This document shows, piece by piece, positions 7,835 to 17,176 of a DNA stretch of 64,000 nt; positions within the stretch are counted from its first letter, which is position 1, and each line of letters opens with the position of its first letter. Location of the stretch: positions 1 through 64,000 of the forward strand of contig URRP01000001.1 in NCBI GenBank assembly GCA_900550375.1, written 5' to 3'. This DNA is from an uncultured Alistipes sp. (lineage in GTDB: Bacteria; Bacteroidota; Bacteroidia; Bacteroidales; Rikenellaceae). A model generated the notes under the pieces. It saw only the letters and a list, made by a program, of their open reading frames with translations, was not told where the DNA came from and did not search any database. A program made the position numbers and the translations under genes.

Positions 7835-9302
7835 ATGCTCTTCAATTCGTTTGAATTCGCGCTGTTCCTCCCGGCCGTCTTCCTGCTCTACTGGTTTGTG
7901 TTCAACCGCAGCCTGCGGGCGCAGAACCTCTTCGTCGTAGGGGTCAGCTACCTCTTCTACGGCTGGTGGAACTGGCGGTTCCTGCTGCTGATCGCGTTCA
8001 CGTCGCTGTGCAGCTACGCCAGCGGACTGCTCATCGACCATCACCGGAAACGGAGGGGGGGGGGAAACGTGGAGCCGGGCCGTCAGCGCGGGAAACATCC
8101 TGCTGAACCTCGCCATCCTCGGCATCTTCAAGTATTACGACTTCTTCGTCGCGTCGTTCGCCGAACTGTTCGGCATCGCCGACTACGACAATCTCCTGTT
8201 ACAGATCATCCTGCCGGTCGGCATCTCGTTCTACACCTTCCAGGCCCTGAGCTACTCGATCGACGTGTACCGCGAGAAACTCGCCCCGACGCGCGACATC
8301 GTGGCCTTCTTCGCCTTCATTTCGTTCTTCCCCCAGCTGGTGGCCGGCCCCATCGAACGGGCCGCGAACCTGTTGCCGCAGTTCCTGCGGCCGCGGACCT
8401 TCGACACGGCGCAGGCCGTGGACGGACTGCGGCAGGCGCTGTGGGGATTCTTCAAAAAGATCGTCGTGGCGGACAACTGCGCCATCCTCGCCAACGGCAT
8501 CTTCGACAACTACGAAAACCTCTCGGGTGGAGCCCTCGTCATCGGGGCCGTGGCCTTCTCGTTCCAGATCTACTGCGATTTCTCGGGCTACTCGGACATC
8601 GCCATCGGCATCGCGCGGCTGTTCGGGTTCAGCCTCATGCGCAACTTCAACTACCCCTATTTTTCACGCGACATCGCCGAATTCTGGCGCCGCTGGCATA
8701 TCTCGCTCACCACGTGGTTCCGCGATTACGTCTACATTCCGCTGGGCGGCAGCCGCGGGACGAAATGGACGGTGTTCCGCAACACGCTGGTCATCTTCCT
8801 TCTGAGCGGATTCTGGCACGGCGCGAACTGGACCTTCATCGCCTGGGGCGGCTATCACGCCCTGCTGTTCCTGCCGCTGATCCTCTCGGGACGCAACCGC
8901 CGGCACACCGGAGAGATCGCCGCAGGACGTATGCTGCCGACGGGACGCGAGGCCCTGCAAATCGCATCGACCTTCGCGCTGGCGGCCGTGGGATGGATCA
9001 TCTTCCGCGCCGAGACCATCGGCGACGCCTGGCATTACGTGCGGCGGATTTTCTCGCCGGCGATTCTCGACCGCGTGGCGCTCGGCGGCAGCTACGAGTC
9101 GCCCGGCATCAACGCCATCGTCGGCGTGGCGATCCTGCTGGCGGTCGAATGGAGCCAGCGGACGCGTCAGCACGGACTCCAGCTCACCGGACGGGCGCAC
9201 ATCCGCCGTCAGGGCGTGCGTTACGCCATCTACTACCTGCTGATCCTGGGCATCTACATCATGCACGCCCAGCAGCAGACGTTCATCTATTTCCAATTCT
9301 GA
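7835..9302 (+). pseudogene. MBOAT family O-acyltransferase (AlgI/DltB-like), frame broken at a G10 tract
   Basis: A multi-pass membrane O-acyltransferase of the AlgI class, which moves acyl groups across the inner membrane to a periplasmic or extracellular glycan. The first 73 codons (MLFNSFEFALFLP, SYLFYGWWNW) are in one frame. After the ten G at 8055-8064 all MBOAT similarity continues in the next frame: LPVGISFYTFQALSYSIDVY, FFPQLVAGPI, FWRRWHISLTTWFRDY and the catalytic-His motif GFWHGANWTF. With nine G the gene would read through as ~488 residues. The tract suggests slipped-strand phase variation, but a homopolymer sequencing error would look the same. The preferred start is ATG 7835; the GTG at 7823 is less likely. 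The SGNH partner gene follows after 7 bases. Confidence 0.88.
8055..8064 (+). repeat. G10 homopolymer inside the acyltransferase gene
   Basis: Ten consecutive G between CGGA and AAACG at about codon 74. G10 puts the downstream acyltransferase out of frame; G9 (or G12) restores it. It is one of only two G runs this long that I found in the window, the other being intergenic. Confidence 0.9.
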
Positions 9303-9309
9303 CCCTGCC

Positions 9310-10251
9310 ATGAACCGATTCCTGCGACGCATACTCTGGTTCGTGCTGCCCGTGGCCGCCGCAGCCGTCGGCGCGGAGTGCGGACTGCGCAGCATCCCCC
9401 ACCAGCTCGGGTACAAGGCCGCCTACATGGAGCGGCACGCCCCGGAAATAGAGGTCCTCTCGCTGGGGCTCTCGCACGCCTTCTACGGGCTCGATTTCCA
9501 CGCCTCGCGGTTCCGGGGATTCAACCTCGCCTACCACGGCCAGCCGCTCGACCGCGACCTGGAACTGTGGGAGAAATACGCCGACCGGCTCACGTCGCTG
9601 CGCGGCGTGGTGATCTCGCTCTCGTGCTGGAGCATCCACCACCGGCTGCGAAAAGACGGCGAACAATGGCGCGTGCCCTTCTACACGATCAATTACGACC
9701 TGCCGGGGCCGTGGTACGCCTTCAAGGAACGTTACATCATCGCCTACCCCTCGCCGGCGTTCCGCTACCTGAAACACGCTCTCTCGCCCGGGGACATCCG
9801 CGCCGAGGGCAACACCCCGCAGGACGAGTTCGGCTCTTACATGGTCCTGCGCGACAACCGGCGGCCCGACTGGGACCGGCGCACGGCGGCAGGCGCCGCC
9901 CGGGGACATTCGGATTTCAACCCCGAAGACGTGGTCCACAACCGCGAAGTGCTGCGACGCATCGCCGCCGACTGCGCGGCACGCGGCGTCCGGCTGGTGC
10001 TCTACACCCCGCCGACATGGCCTGCCTACCACGAACACCTCTCGGACGAGGTCGTAGCCCTCACGCGGCAGATCGGAACGTCGCTGGCCCGGGAGTTCCC
10101 CAACGTGCGTTACGCGGACCTGCTGAAAGACAAGCGGTTCACGGCCGACGATTTCTTCGACGCCTCGCACCTCAACTACGACCACGGAGGCCCGAAGCTC
10201 ATGCGCATCCTCGACGACGAGATCGCCGGGGACCCCTTGCCGGCAAAATAA
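9310..10251 (+). CDS. SGNH/AlgX-DltD-like periplasmic partner of the MBOAT acyltransferase
   Basis: A 313-residue protein with one N-terminal membrane anchor or signal (residues ~7-22) and an SGNH-like fold. Block I is SLGLSHAFYG with Ser55-His56, and the C-terminal catalytic Asp/His pair is in FFDASHLNYDHGG. Such proteins are encoded beside MBOAT transporters (AlgI-AlgJ/X, DltB-DltD) and complete acyl transfer to an exported polymer. The start is 7 bases after the MBOAT stop. The out-of-frame reading of the MBOAT gene ends at TGA 9311-9313, overlapping this ATG. The acceptor glycan is unknown. Confidence 0.8.
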   Translation: MNRFLRRILWFVLPVAAAAVGAECGLRSIPHQLGYKAAYMERHAPEIEVLSLGLSHAFYGLDFHASRFRGFNLAYHGQPLDRDLELWEKYADRLTSLRGVVISLSCWSIHHRLRKDGEQWRVPFYTINYDLPGPWYAFKERYIIAYPSPAFRYLKHALSPGDIRAEGNTPQDEFGSYMVLRDNRRPDWDRRTAAGAARGHSDFNPEDVVHNREVLRRIAADCAARGVRLVLYTPPTWPAYHEHLSDEVVALTRQIGTSLAREFPNVRYADLLKDKRFTADDFFDASHLNYDHGGPKLMRILDDEIAGDPLPAK

Positions 10252-10307
10252 TTTACAGAAAACCCACTCTGCGGCAGCTGTCCGGATGGATTTCAGAAAA
10301 TTATTAC

Positions 10308-10315
10308 TATTTTTG
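10308..10315 (+). promoter_or_regulatory. -7 box of secA
   Basis: TATTTTTG about 40 nt before the secA start codon; no convincing -33 element is seen. Confidence 0.5.
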
Positions 10316-10355
10316 TAGGATTTAGAACCGTAACCCCGAAAACAATAACAACATT

Positions 10356-13300
10356 ATGGATATTCTTGCAAGTATAATCAAAGTCCTCTTCGGTTCGAAG
10401 GCCGACAAGGACCGCAAACTGATCGAGCCTTACCTGGAGAAGATCAAGGCCGTCTACCCCTCGATCGAGGCGCTCTCGAACGACGAACTCCGCGCCCGCA
10501 GCGAAGCCCTGAAGAAACAGATCGCCGACTTCATCGCCGGGGACGAAGCCCATATCGCCGAACTGAAAGCCGTCCTCGAGAAACCCGAGACCCAGCTCGA
10601 AGAGAAGGAGAAGATTTCGAAGGAGATCGACGAGACCACGAAGCGCATCGACGAGAAGATCGAGGAGGTCCTCGACAAAATCCTCCCCGAAGCGTTCGCC
10701 ATCATGAAGGACACGGCACGCCGCTTCGCCCAGAACGACACGGTCGTGGTGACGGCCAATGATTTCGACCGCAACCTGGCCGCAACGAAGGATTTCGTCA
10801 CCATCGAGGGCGACAAGGCCGTATATGCCAACCACTGGCAGGCCGGCGGCAACGACATGAAGTGGGACATGATCCACTACGACGTGCAGCTGTTCGGCGG
10901 CGTGGTGCTCCATCAGGGCAAGATCGCCGAGATGGCCACGGGTGAGGGAAAGACCCTCGTGGCGACGCTCCCCGTATTCCTCAACGCCCTGGCCAAGAAG
11001 GGCGTGCACATGGTGACGGTGAACAACTACCTCGCCAAGCGTGACTCCGAGTGGATGGGCCCGATGTACCAGTTTCACGGCCTTTCGGTGGCCTGCATCG
11101 ACGACACGCAGCCCAACTCCGACGAGCGACGCGAAGCCTACATGGCCGACATCACCTTCGGAACCAACAACGAATACGGCTTCGACTACCTGCGCGACAA
11201 CATGGCGTCGTCGCCCAAGGACCTCGTGCAGCGCAAGCACCATTTCGCCATCGTCGATGAGGTCGACTCGGTGTTGATCGACGACGCCCGGACGCCGCTC
11301 ATCATCTCGGGCCCCGTGCCCAAGGGCGACGACCAGATGTTCGAGCAGTACCGCCCGGCGATCGAGAACCTCTACAACCTGCAGAAGAACCTCGTGACGG
11401 CCCTGCTGGCCGAAGCCCGCCAGCTCATCTCGGCCGGCAAGAACGACGAGGGCGGCGTGAAGCTCTACCGCGCCCACAAGGGTCTGCCGAAGTACAAACC
11501 GCTGATCAAATACCTCTCGGAACAGGGCGTCAAGGCGCTGATGCAGAAGACCGAGAACACCTACATGCAGGACAACAACCGCCGCATGCCCGAGATCACC
11601 GACGACCTCTACTTCGTCATCGACGAGAAACTCAACTCGGTGGAACTCACGGACAAGGGCCACGAGGCGCTGTCGAAATACTTCAACGAAGACGGATTCT
11701 TCGTGATGCCCGACATCGGCGCCGAAGTCGCAGAACTGGAGAAAAGCAGCCTGACGCCCGAGGAGAAGGCGCAGAAACGCGACGAGGTGATCAACGACTA
11801 CTCGATCAAGTCGGAGCGCGTGCACACGGTGATCCAGCTGCTGAAAGCCTTCGCCATGTTCGAAAAGGACATCGAGTATGTGGTGATGGACAACAAGGTG
11901 AAGATCGTCGACGAGCAGACGGGCCGTATCCTCGAAGGACGCCGCTACTCGGACGGACTCCACCAGGCCATCGAGGCCAAGGAGCACGTGAAGGTCGAGG
12001 CCGCGACGCAGACCTTCGCCACCATCACGCTGCAGAACTATTTCCGCATGTATCATAAGCTGGCCGGTATGACCGGTACGGCCGAGACGGAGGCTTCGGA
12101 GTTCTGGAGCATCTACAAACTCGACGTGGTGGTGATCCCGACGAACCGCAAAATAACCCGCGACGACCGTCAGGACCTCATCTACAAAACCAAGCGTGAG
12201 AAATACAACGCCGTGATCGAGGAGATCGTGAAACTCGTCGAGGCGGGCCGCCCGGTGCTGGTCGGCACCACGTCGGTCGAAATATCGGAGCTGCTGAGCC
12301 GCATGCTCAAACTCCGCAACATCAAACACAACGTCCTGAACGCCAAGCAACATGCGCTGGAGGCACAGGTCGTGGCCGAGGCCGGACGCTCGGGACAGGT
12401 GACCATCGCCACCAACATGGCGGGCCGCGGTACCGACATCAAGCTGACGCCCGAGGTCAAGGAAGCCGGAGGTCTGGCCATCATCGGTACGGAGCGCCAC
12501 GAAAGCCGCCGTGTAGACCGCCAGCTGCGCGGACGCGCCGGACGTCAGGGCGACCCCGGATCGTCGCAGTTCTTCGTGTCGCTCGAAGATGACCTGATGC
12601 GTCTGTTCGGCTCGGGGCGCATCGCCACGATGATGGACCGCATGGGCCTGAAAGAGGGCGAGGTGATCCAGGCCGGCATGATGACCCGCGCCATCGAGCG
12701 TGCCCAGAAGAAGGTCGAGGAGAACAACTTCGGCATCCGTAAGCGGCTGCTGGAATACGACGACGTGATGAACTCGCAGCGCGAGGTGATTTACACCCGC
12801 CGCCGCCATGCACTCTACGGAGAGCGTATCGAGATCGACCTGAACAACATCATGTACGACTACGCCGAGAATTTCGTCGAGGAGAACCGCGGCATCGAAT
12901 TCGAGGATTTCCGCATGGAGCTGATCCGCGACGTGGCCGTGGAGCCCCAGATCGACGAAAAGACGTATGAAGACGCCAAGCCCGCAGAGCTGGTCGAGGT
13001 GATCGTCAAAGCGCTGAAGGAGGCTTACGCCCGCCGGGCGAAGGCCGTGGCCGACACGGTGCGGCCCGTGATGGAGCGCATCTACGAAGACAAAAAGGAC
13101 CAGCTGGATTCGAACATCTATTTCCCCCTGACGGACGGACACCTGGGTTACAACGTGCCGGTGAACCTGCAGAAATGCAAGGATACGGACGGTTCGGAGA
13201 TTTACAGGGTATTCTCGAAAGTGGTGATGTTCACCACCATCGACGACGCCTGGCGCGAGCATCTGCGCGAAATGGACGACCTGCGCCAGAGCGTGCAGAA

Positions 13301-13649
13301 CGCCACCTACGAGCAGAAGGACCCGCTGCTGATCTACAAGTTCGAGTCGTTCGGACTCTTCTCGAAGATGCTCGAAAAGATCAACCGCGACGTGCTGGCC
13401 ACGCTCAACAAGGCCTATATTCCCGTGCGCGAACAGAATGCCGAAGCCGTGCAGCGCGAACGGCAGGAGCGCGCCAAGGTCGACGTCAACAAGCTGCAAG
13501 CCTCGCGTATGCAGGCTGCGGCGCAGGCCGGTCAGGGTGAACGAGGCCCCACGGCTCCGATCCACGTCGAAAAGAAGGTCGGCCGCAACGATCCCTGCCC
13601 CTGCGGATCGGGCAAAAAATTCAAGAACTGCCACGGCAAGGGAATGTAA
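10356..13649 (+). CDS. secA: Preprotein translocase ATPase SecA
   Basis: The 1097-residue motor of the Sec pathway, driving unfolded preproteins through SecYEG. Seen are the Walker [12 protein letters not shown] (~residues 192-202), the DEAD-like [20 protein letters not shown], the second helicase half with [12 protein letters not shown] and [16 protein letters not shown], and the C-terminal SecB/lipid-binding zinc motif [12 protein letters not shown]. At ~1100 residues it is longer than E. coli SecA (901), as usual in Bacteroidota, owing to inserted segments in the first nucleotide-binding half. It stands alone between its own promoter and a strong terminator. Confidence 0.98.
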   Translation: MDILASIIKVLFGSKADKDRKLIEPYLEKIKAVYPSIEALSNDELRARSEALKKQIADFIAGDEAHIAELKAVLEKPETQLEEKEKISKEIDETTKRIDEKIEEVLDKILPEAFAIMKDTARRFAQNDTVVVTANDFDRNLAATKDFVTIEGDKAVYANHWQAGGNDMKWDMIHYDVQLFGGVVLHQGKIAEMATGEGKTLVATLPVFLNALAKKGVHMVTVNNYLAKRDSEWMGPMYQFHGLSVACIDDTQPNSDERREAYMADITFGTNNEYGFDYLRDNMASSPKDLVQRKHHFAIVDEVDSVLIDDARTPLIISGPVPKGDDQMFEQYRPAIENLYNLQKNLVTALLAEARQLISAGKNDEGGVKLYRAHKGLPKYKPLIKYLSEQGVKALMQKTENTYMQDNNRRMPEITDDLYFVIDEKLNSVELTDKGHEALSKYFNEDGFFVMPDIGAEVAELEKSSLTPEEKAQKRDEVINDYSIKSERVHTVIQLLKAFAMFEKDIEYVVMDNKVKIVDEQTGRILEGRRYSDGLHQAIEAKEHVKVEAATQTFATITLQNYFRMYHKLAGMTGTAETEASEFWSIYKLDVVVIPTNRKITRDDRQDLIYKTKREKYNAVIEEIVKLVEAGRPVLVGTTSVEISELLSRMLKLRNIKHNVLNAKQHALEAQVVAEAGRSGQVTIATNMAGRGTDIKLTPEVKEAGGLAIIGTERHESRRVDRQLRGRAGRQGDPGSSQFFVSLEDDLMRLFGSGRIATMMDRMGLKEGEVIQAGMMTRAIERAQKKVEENNFGIRKRLLEYDDVMNSQREVIYTRRRHALYGERIEIDLNNIMYDYAENFVEENRGIEFEDFRMELIRDVAVEPQIDEKTYEDAKPAELVEVIVKALKEAYARRAKAVADTVRPVMERIYEDKKDQLDSNIYFPLTDGHLGYNVPVNLQKCKDTDGSEIYRVFSKVVMFTTIDDAWREHLREMDDLRQSVQNATYEQKDPLLIYKFESFGLFSKMLEKINRDVLATLNKAYIPVREQNAEAVQRERQERAKVDVNKLQASRMQAAAQAGQGERGPTAPIHVEKKVGRNDPCPCGSGKKFKNCHGKGM

Positions 13650-13665
13650 TCCTCCGCATAAACGA

Positions 13666-13714
13666 AACGAGAGGTTAAAGGCAGCGCCCGTGCGGCTTTT
13701 GACCTCTCGTTTTT
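13666..13714 (+). terminator. Terminator after secA
   Basis: Inverted repeat ACGAGAGGT...ACCTCTCGT around a GC-rich loop, followed by TTTTT. It lies 16 bases past the secA stop. Confidence 0.8.
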
Positions 13715-13721
13715 AATAAAA

Positions 13722-13925
13722 CAACCGGTTTTCGTCAAGCCGACCGCAGGGACGAACTCCTTCGAACTATGTCGGGCGAGAAAACGACTGCGGCAGATCC
13801 TCACGTCGGAATCCCAGCGGGATTCCTCCTCAGGATGACAAACACAGAATTGTCATTCCGAGCGAAGTGTAACGAAGCGTGGGAATCAACCGTTTTTGTC
13901 AAGCCGTACGCAGAGCCGAAACGAG
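13722..13925. repeat. Repeat-rich gap: diverged copies of the palindromic repeat around a BIME-like core
   Basis: Two direct copies of CAACCG(G)TTTT(C/T)GTCAAGCCG occur at 13722-13743 and 13888-13906. Each leads into a degraded, inverted-orientation copy of the repeat at 16282-16350 (AAGCCG-x-CGCAG-x-G-x-CGAA). Between them is the phrase TCGGAATCCCAGCGGGATTCC followed by ATTGTCATTCCGAGCGAAG, a self-complementary style found in dispersed bacterial repeats. No coding sequence is supported here; the next gene begins at 13962. Confidence 0.6.
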
Positions 13926-13961
13926 AAAAACAAGAAAAATTCAAGAAAATCCAACCTTTCT

Positions 13962-14399
13962 ATGGGATACAGGGAAGAGAAACAACGCCAGCTCGACCGC
14001 CGCTACCTGCGCATGGCGCGCATCTGGGCCGAGAACTCCTATTGCGTGCGCCGCAAGGTGGGGGCGCTGATCGTCAAGGACAAGATGATTATTTCGGACG
14101 GCTACAACGGCACGCCTTCGGGATTCGAGAACATCTGCGAAGACGAGACCGGCAAAACCAAGTCCTACGTGCTTCACGCCGAAGCCAACGCCATCACGAA
14201 AGTGGCCAAAAGCGCCAACAACTGCGACGGCTCGACGCTCTACATCACCGCCGCACCCTGCATCGAGTGCTCGAAGCTCATCATTCAGGCCGGCATCCGG
14301 CGCGTGGTCTACTGCGACGAATACCGTTCGGAGGAGGGACTCGACCTGCTGCGCAAGGTGGGCATCGAATGCGTGCAGATCGACGACATCGAAGAGTAA
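13962..14399 (+). CDS. dCMP deaminase
   Basis: A 145-residue zinc-dependent deoxycytidylate deaminase making dUMP for thymidylate synthesis. Zinc and catalytic residues are His72-Ala-Glu74 and Cys100-x-x-Cys103 (PCIECS). The nucleotide-recognition block NGTPSGFENICED is also present. The ATG at 13962 matches the family start; the open frame extends 22 codons upstream into repeat sequence without similarity. The next gene starts 4 bases after the stop. Confidence 0.93.
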   Translation: MGYREEKQRQLDRRYLRMARIWAENSYCVRRKVGALIVKDKMIISDGYNGTPSGFENICEDETGKTKSYVLHAEANAITKVAKSANNCDGSTLYITAAPCIECSKLIIQAGIRRVVYCDEYRSEEGLDLLRKVGIECVQIDDIEE

Positions 14400-14403
14400 C
14401 GCC

Positions 14404-14838
14404 ATGAAATCGGTTCCTTTACTCTTTCTCACTGGGATGCTGTGGTGCAGTAGCACCGCAGCGCAACAGCCTGCACCTATGCAGACGGGCGACGGCGATC
14501 CGGCAGCTGCGCAATCGTCTGCGCCACATCCCTCGCCCCGCTACGAATACTGTGAACTGATCGCCGACGGCGACCTGCCCCGAACAGGTGGCGTGCCCAT
14601 CATCATCGACCGAGGACAGAAACAGCGTACCCTGCAATACGATGTTCTGCGCGATGCCGAAGGCCGGAAACTGAAGTTCAACTCCATTGTCGACGCCTTC
14701 AACCGCATGGCACGCGAGGGTTGGGAATTCGTTCAGGCATACAGCACCGGCGAGTCGAACGACCGCGTGCACTATGTCCTGCGGCGCGCCATCGAGACTC
14801 CCGCAACAGAGCAGTCAAACCGGTCGGAAGACCGCTAA
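14404..14838 (+). CDS. Small secreted protein, DUF4177-like C-terminus
   Basis: A 144-residue protein with a signal peptide (MKSVPLLFLTGMLW, cleavage near STAAQ), a low-complexity linker (residues ~22-45), and a globular part with YEYCELIADG and MAREGWEFVQAYS...YVLRR. The last pattern resembles DUF4177, which has a conserved GWE-x-V and a terminal basic strand; the link is tentative. It sits between the dCMP deaminase and an SDR gene with short gaps, so probably the same transcript. Function unknown. Confidence 0.7.
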   Translation: MKSVPLLFLTGMLWCSSTAAQQPAPMQTGDGDPAAAQSSAPHPSPRYEYCELIADGDLPRTGGVPIIIDRGQKQRTLQYDVLRDAEGRKLKFNSIVDAFNRMAREGWEFVQAYSTGESNDRVHYVLRRAIETPATEQSNRSEDR

Positions 14839-14851
14839 TCGCACAATAACA

Positions 14852-15586
14852 ATGAAACGGATCGTCATCATGGGCGCCACATCGGGCATCGGACTCGAAA
14901 CGGCCAAACGCTGCATCGCCGCCGGCTGGCGGGTCGGAGCCGCCGGACGCCGCGCGGAGGAACTGGAACGGCTGCGCGAACTCGCTCCGCAGCAGGTCGA
15001 GACCGAACCGATCGACATCACCGGCGAAGCCGCTCCGGCGGCACTCGAACGACTGATCGAACGGCTCGGCGGCATGGAGATCTACCTGCATGTTTCAGGC
15101 GTCGGCAGTCAGAATCCGCAGCTGGACCCGCAGATCGAGCTGCACACCGTCCGCACGAACGTCGAGGGATTCACCCGCATGACGACAGCTGCCTACCGCT
15201 ATTTCGCCGCGCATGGAGGCGGCCATCTGGCCGTCGTCAGTTCCATCGCGGGAACACGGGGGCTGGGAGCCGCTGCGGCGTACTCCGCCTCGAAGCGATT
15301 TCAGAACACCTACATCGATTCGCTCGCCCAACTGGCGAGGATGGAGGGATTGAAAATCCGTTTCACCGACATTCGCCCGGGATTCGTCGCTACCGCGCTG
15401 CTCAAAGACGGCCGGCACTACCCCATGCTCATGCGTTCCGAGAAGGTCGCGGCCGGCATCTTTCGGGCTTTGGAACACCGCAAACGCCGCGTGGTGATCG
15501 ACTGCCGCTACGCCCTGCTGGTCTTCTTCTGGCGGCTCATCCCGCAGGGGCTGTGGGAACGTCTTCCGATCCGCACCAGAGCATAA
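14852..15586 (+). CDS. Short-chain dehydrogenase/reductase
   Basis: A 244-residue classical SDR. The NAD(P) motif is MGATSGIG at residues ~7-14, with R28 and R29-like basic residues after the second strand suggesting NADP preference. The catalytic Ser is in VVSSIAG and Tyr-x-x-x-Lys is YSASK, but the usual NNAG motif reads HVSGVG. The C-terminal end is hydrophobic and basic (LLVFFWRLIPQGLW), so it may touch the membrane. The substrate cannot be told from sequence. The start at 14852 is at the conserved strand; the open frame is longer upstream but overlaps the preceding gene. Confidence 0.85.
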   Translation: MKRIVIMGATSGIGLETAKRCIAAGWRVGAAGRRAEELERLRELAPQQVETEPIDITGEAAPAALERLIERLGGMEIYLHVSGVGSQNPQLDPQIELHTVRTNVEGFTRMTTAAYRYFAAHGGGHLAVVSSIAGTRGLGAAAAYSASKRFQNTYIDSLAQLARMEGLKIRFTDIRPGFVATALLKDGRHYPMLMRSEKVAAGIFRALEHRKRRVVIDCRYALLVFFWRLIPQGLWERLPIRTRA

Positions 15587-15604
15587 GGCTTTTGGACAAA
15601 CATC

Positions 15605-15634
15605 ACGGGCGTCGTTTGAAAGAACGACGCCCGT
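15605..15634 (+). terminator. Hairpin after the SDR gene
   Basis: Perfect 12-bp stem ACGGGCGTCGTT/AACGACGCCCGT with a 6-nt loop, 18 bases past the SDR stop. The following T-run is weak (AATTC), so termination may be inefficient. Confidence 0.6.
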
Positions 15635-15677
15635 AATTCAGGAAAGTCCACGGTCATCCAACTGCGGCAGCTCTTCT

Positions 15678-15716
15678 TTAGAAGCAGACCGTTAGGATTG
15701 TCTGCCGGCGGCAGTC
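15678..15716 (-). other. Degenerate copy of the ssb 3' end
   Basis: About 80 bases past the ssb stop, a stretch reading in the ssb direction as L-P-P-A-D-N-P-N-G-L resembles the ssb tail V-P-P-A-D-D-P-D-D-L-P-F. It looks like a remnant of a duplicated 3' end; no full second gene is present. The rest of the 15635-15756 gap shows nothing else. Confidence 0.35.
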
Positions 15717-15756
15717 CCCTTTAGAACCGACCGCTGCGCAGGCCCCTCACTCTTTA

Positions 15757-16254
15757 TTAGAACGGCAGATCGTCGGGATCGTCGGCCGGCGGCACGACCG
15801 GAGCTGCGGCAGGTTGCACAGGCTGACCCGCAGGCTGCACGGCACCGACCGGCTGGGAGGCAGGCGCAGCATATCCGCCCTGAACACCGCCCTGTCCGAC
15901 AGGTTGTCCGCCGGCAGGATTATCGGAACGTTTGCCGAGCAACTTCATATCCGACGCGATGATCTCGGTCGTATAGCGTTTCTGATTCTCCTTGTCCATC
16001 CACTCGCGCGTGCGCAGGCTTCCTTCGATATAGAGCTGGCTGCCCTTGCGCACGAAACGATCCACCACATCGGCAAGGCCGCGCCACAGAATGACCGTAT
16101 GCCATTCGGTATGCTCCTTCCAGTCGTTGGCCTGCTTGTCGAACATCCGTTCGGTCGTCGCCAGACGTACCCGGGCGACTTTTGCGCCGCTCTCGATGGC
16201 GCGCACCTCGGGATCGATCCCGACGTTGCCCACCAATATCACCTTATTAATCAT
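15757..16254 (-). CDS. ssb: Single-stranded DNA-binding protein
   Basis: A 165-residue SSB. The OB fold fills residues 1-~110 (MINKVILVGNVGIDPE, WHTVILWRGLAD, GSQLYIEGSLRTREW). A flexible Gln/Gly/Pro-rich linker follows, and the acidic tip DDPDDLPF recruits repair and replication partners. The length is normal. It stands alone, with a palindromic repeat copy directly upstream. Confidence 0.97.
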   Translation of the reverse strand: MINKVILVGNVGIDPEVRAIESGAKVARVRLATTERMFDKQANDWKEHTEWHTVILWRGLADVVDRFVRKGSQLYIEGSLRTREWMDKENQKRYTTEIIASDMKLLGKRSDNPAGGQPVGQGGVQGGYAAPASQPVGAVQPAGQPVQPAAAPVVPPADDPDDLPF

Positions 16255-16281
16255 AACTTGGAATTTTTCTTGAATTTTTTT

Positions 16282-16350
16282 CGTCCATTTCTCGCCTCGG
16301 CATAGCCCGAACTTTGTTCGGCTCTGCGCTCGGCTTAACGAAATGGTTCG
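16282..16350 (+). repeat. Palindromic interspersed repeat, copy A
   Basis: A ~69-bp element beginning CGTCCATTTCTCGCCTCGGC and ending GCTCGGCTTAACGAAATGG. The outer CCATTT/AAATGG, the inner CCGAAC/GTTCGG, and GCCTCGG versus CTCGGC give it a nested hairpin layout. Nearly identical copies lie at 22524-22590 and 22600-22668. Confidence 0.85.
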
Positions 16351-16369
16351 TTTTTTACAGTCGTTTTCG

Positions 16370-17176
16370 TTAAATCTCCTTGAGCAGCTCCATGAAGAGC
16401 CGCGCCATCTTCACGCCGGCCTTCTTTCCCTGACGCTGTACATCCTCGTGATCGCCGATCTCGTCGCTCAGGCCGCAGTTTGTAATCACCGAGACGCCGA
16501 AGACGGGCAGCGACATATGGCGTGCGACGATCACCTCGGGCACGGTCGACATCCCTGCGGCATCGCCGCCGATCGCCTTGAAATATTTGTATTCGGCCTG
16601 CGTTTCGAACGTCGGACCCGTACCGCCGACATAGACGCCGTACTGCAATTTGATCCCCTCGCGCTCGGCGATCGCCGTCGCTTTGGCGCGCAACTCACGG
16701 TCGTAACAGTTGTGCATATCCGGGAAGCGCGGCCCCAATTCGGCGATGTTCGGCCCAATGAGCGGGTTGGGCATCAGGTTGATATGGTCGGTGATAATCA
16801 TCAGGTCGCCCGTTCGGAACGACGTGTTGATGCCGCCCGAAGCGTTCGACACGAACAGGCAGCGGATTCCCAGCTGCTTGAGTACCCGCACGGGGAAGGT
16901 TACCTGCTGCATAGTGTACCCTTCGTAATAGTGGAACCGGCCCTGCATGGCCACGACGCGGCGGCCGTTGATCTCGCCGAAGATCAGGCGGCCTTTGTGG
17001 CCCTCGACCGTCGAGACGGGAAAGTTGGGAATATCCTTGTATTCGATGGCGTATTTCACCTCGATATTGTCGGCAAAATCGCCCAGACCGGTACCGAGGA
17101 TGATCCCCGCTTCGGGGGTAAACTGCTCGACCTTCGCATGGATGAATGCGGCGGTCTCAAGAATCTGAGTTAACAT
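16370..17176 (-). CDS. punA: Purine nucleoside phosphorylase
   Basis: A 268-residue trimeric-type PNP (PunA/MTAP family) that splits purine nucleosides with phosphate for salvage. Visible are ILGTGLGDFAD near the N-terminus, GRFHYYEGY, VSNASGGIN and ITDHINLM, and the purine-site GPTFET and GVSVITN blocks. ATG 17176 is preferred; a TTG at 17185 would add three codons. The start overlaps the end of lpxK by 20 bases, a common Bacteroidota arrangement implying translational coupling. Confidence 0.94.
   Translation of the reverse strand: MLTQILETAAFIHAKVEQFTPEAGIILGTGLGDFADNIEVKYAIEYKDIPNFPVSTVEGHKGRLIFGEINGRRVVAMQGRFHYYEGYTMQQVTFPVRVLKQLGIRCLFVSNASGGINTSFRTGDLMIITDHINLMPNPLIGPNIAELGPRFPDMHNCYDRELRAKATAIAEREGIKLQYGVYVGGTGPTFETQAEYKYFKAIGGDAAGMSTVPEVIVARHMSLPVFGVSVITNCGLSDEIGDHEDVQRQGKKAGVKMARLFMELLKEI

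Noticed and set aside
7823..9313. A single 496-codon open frame across the acyltransferase gene
   Set aside because: After the G10 tract this frame encodes Arg/Pro-rich sequence without MBOAT features, while the next frame carries all of them; it is open only because of high GC.
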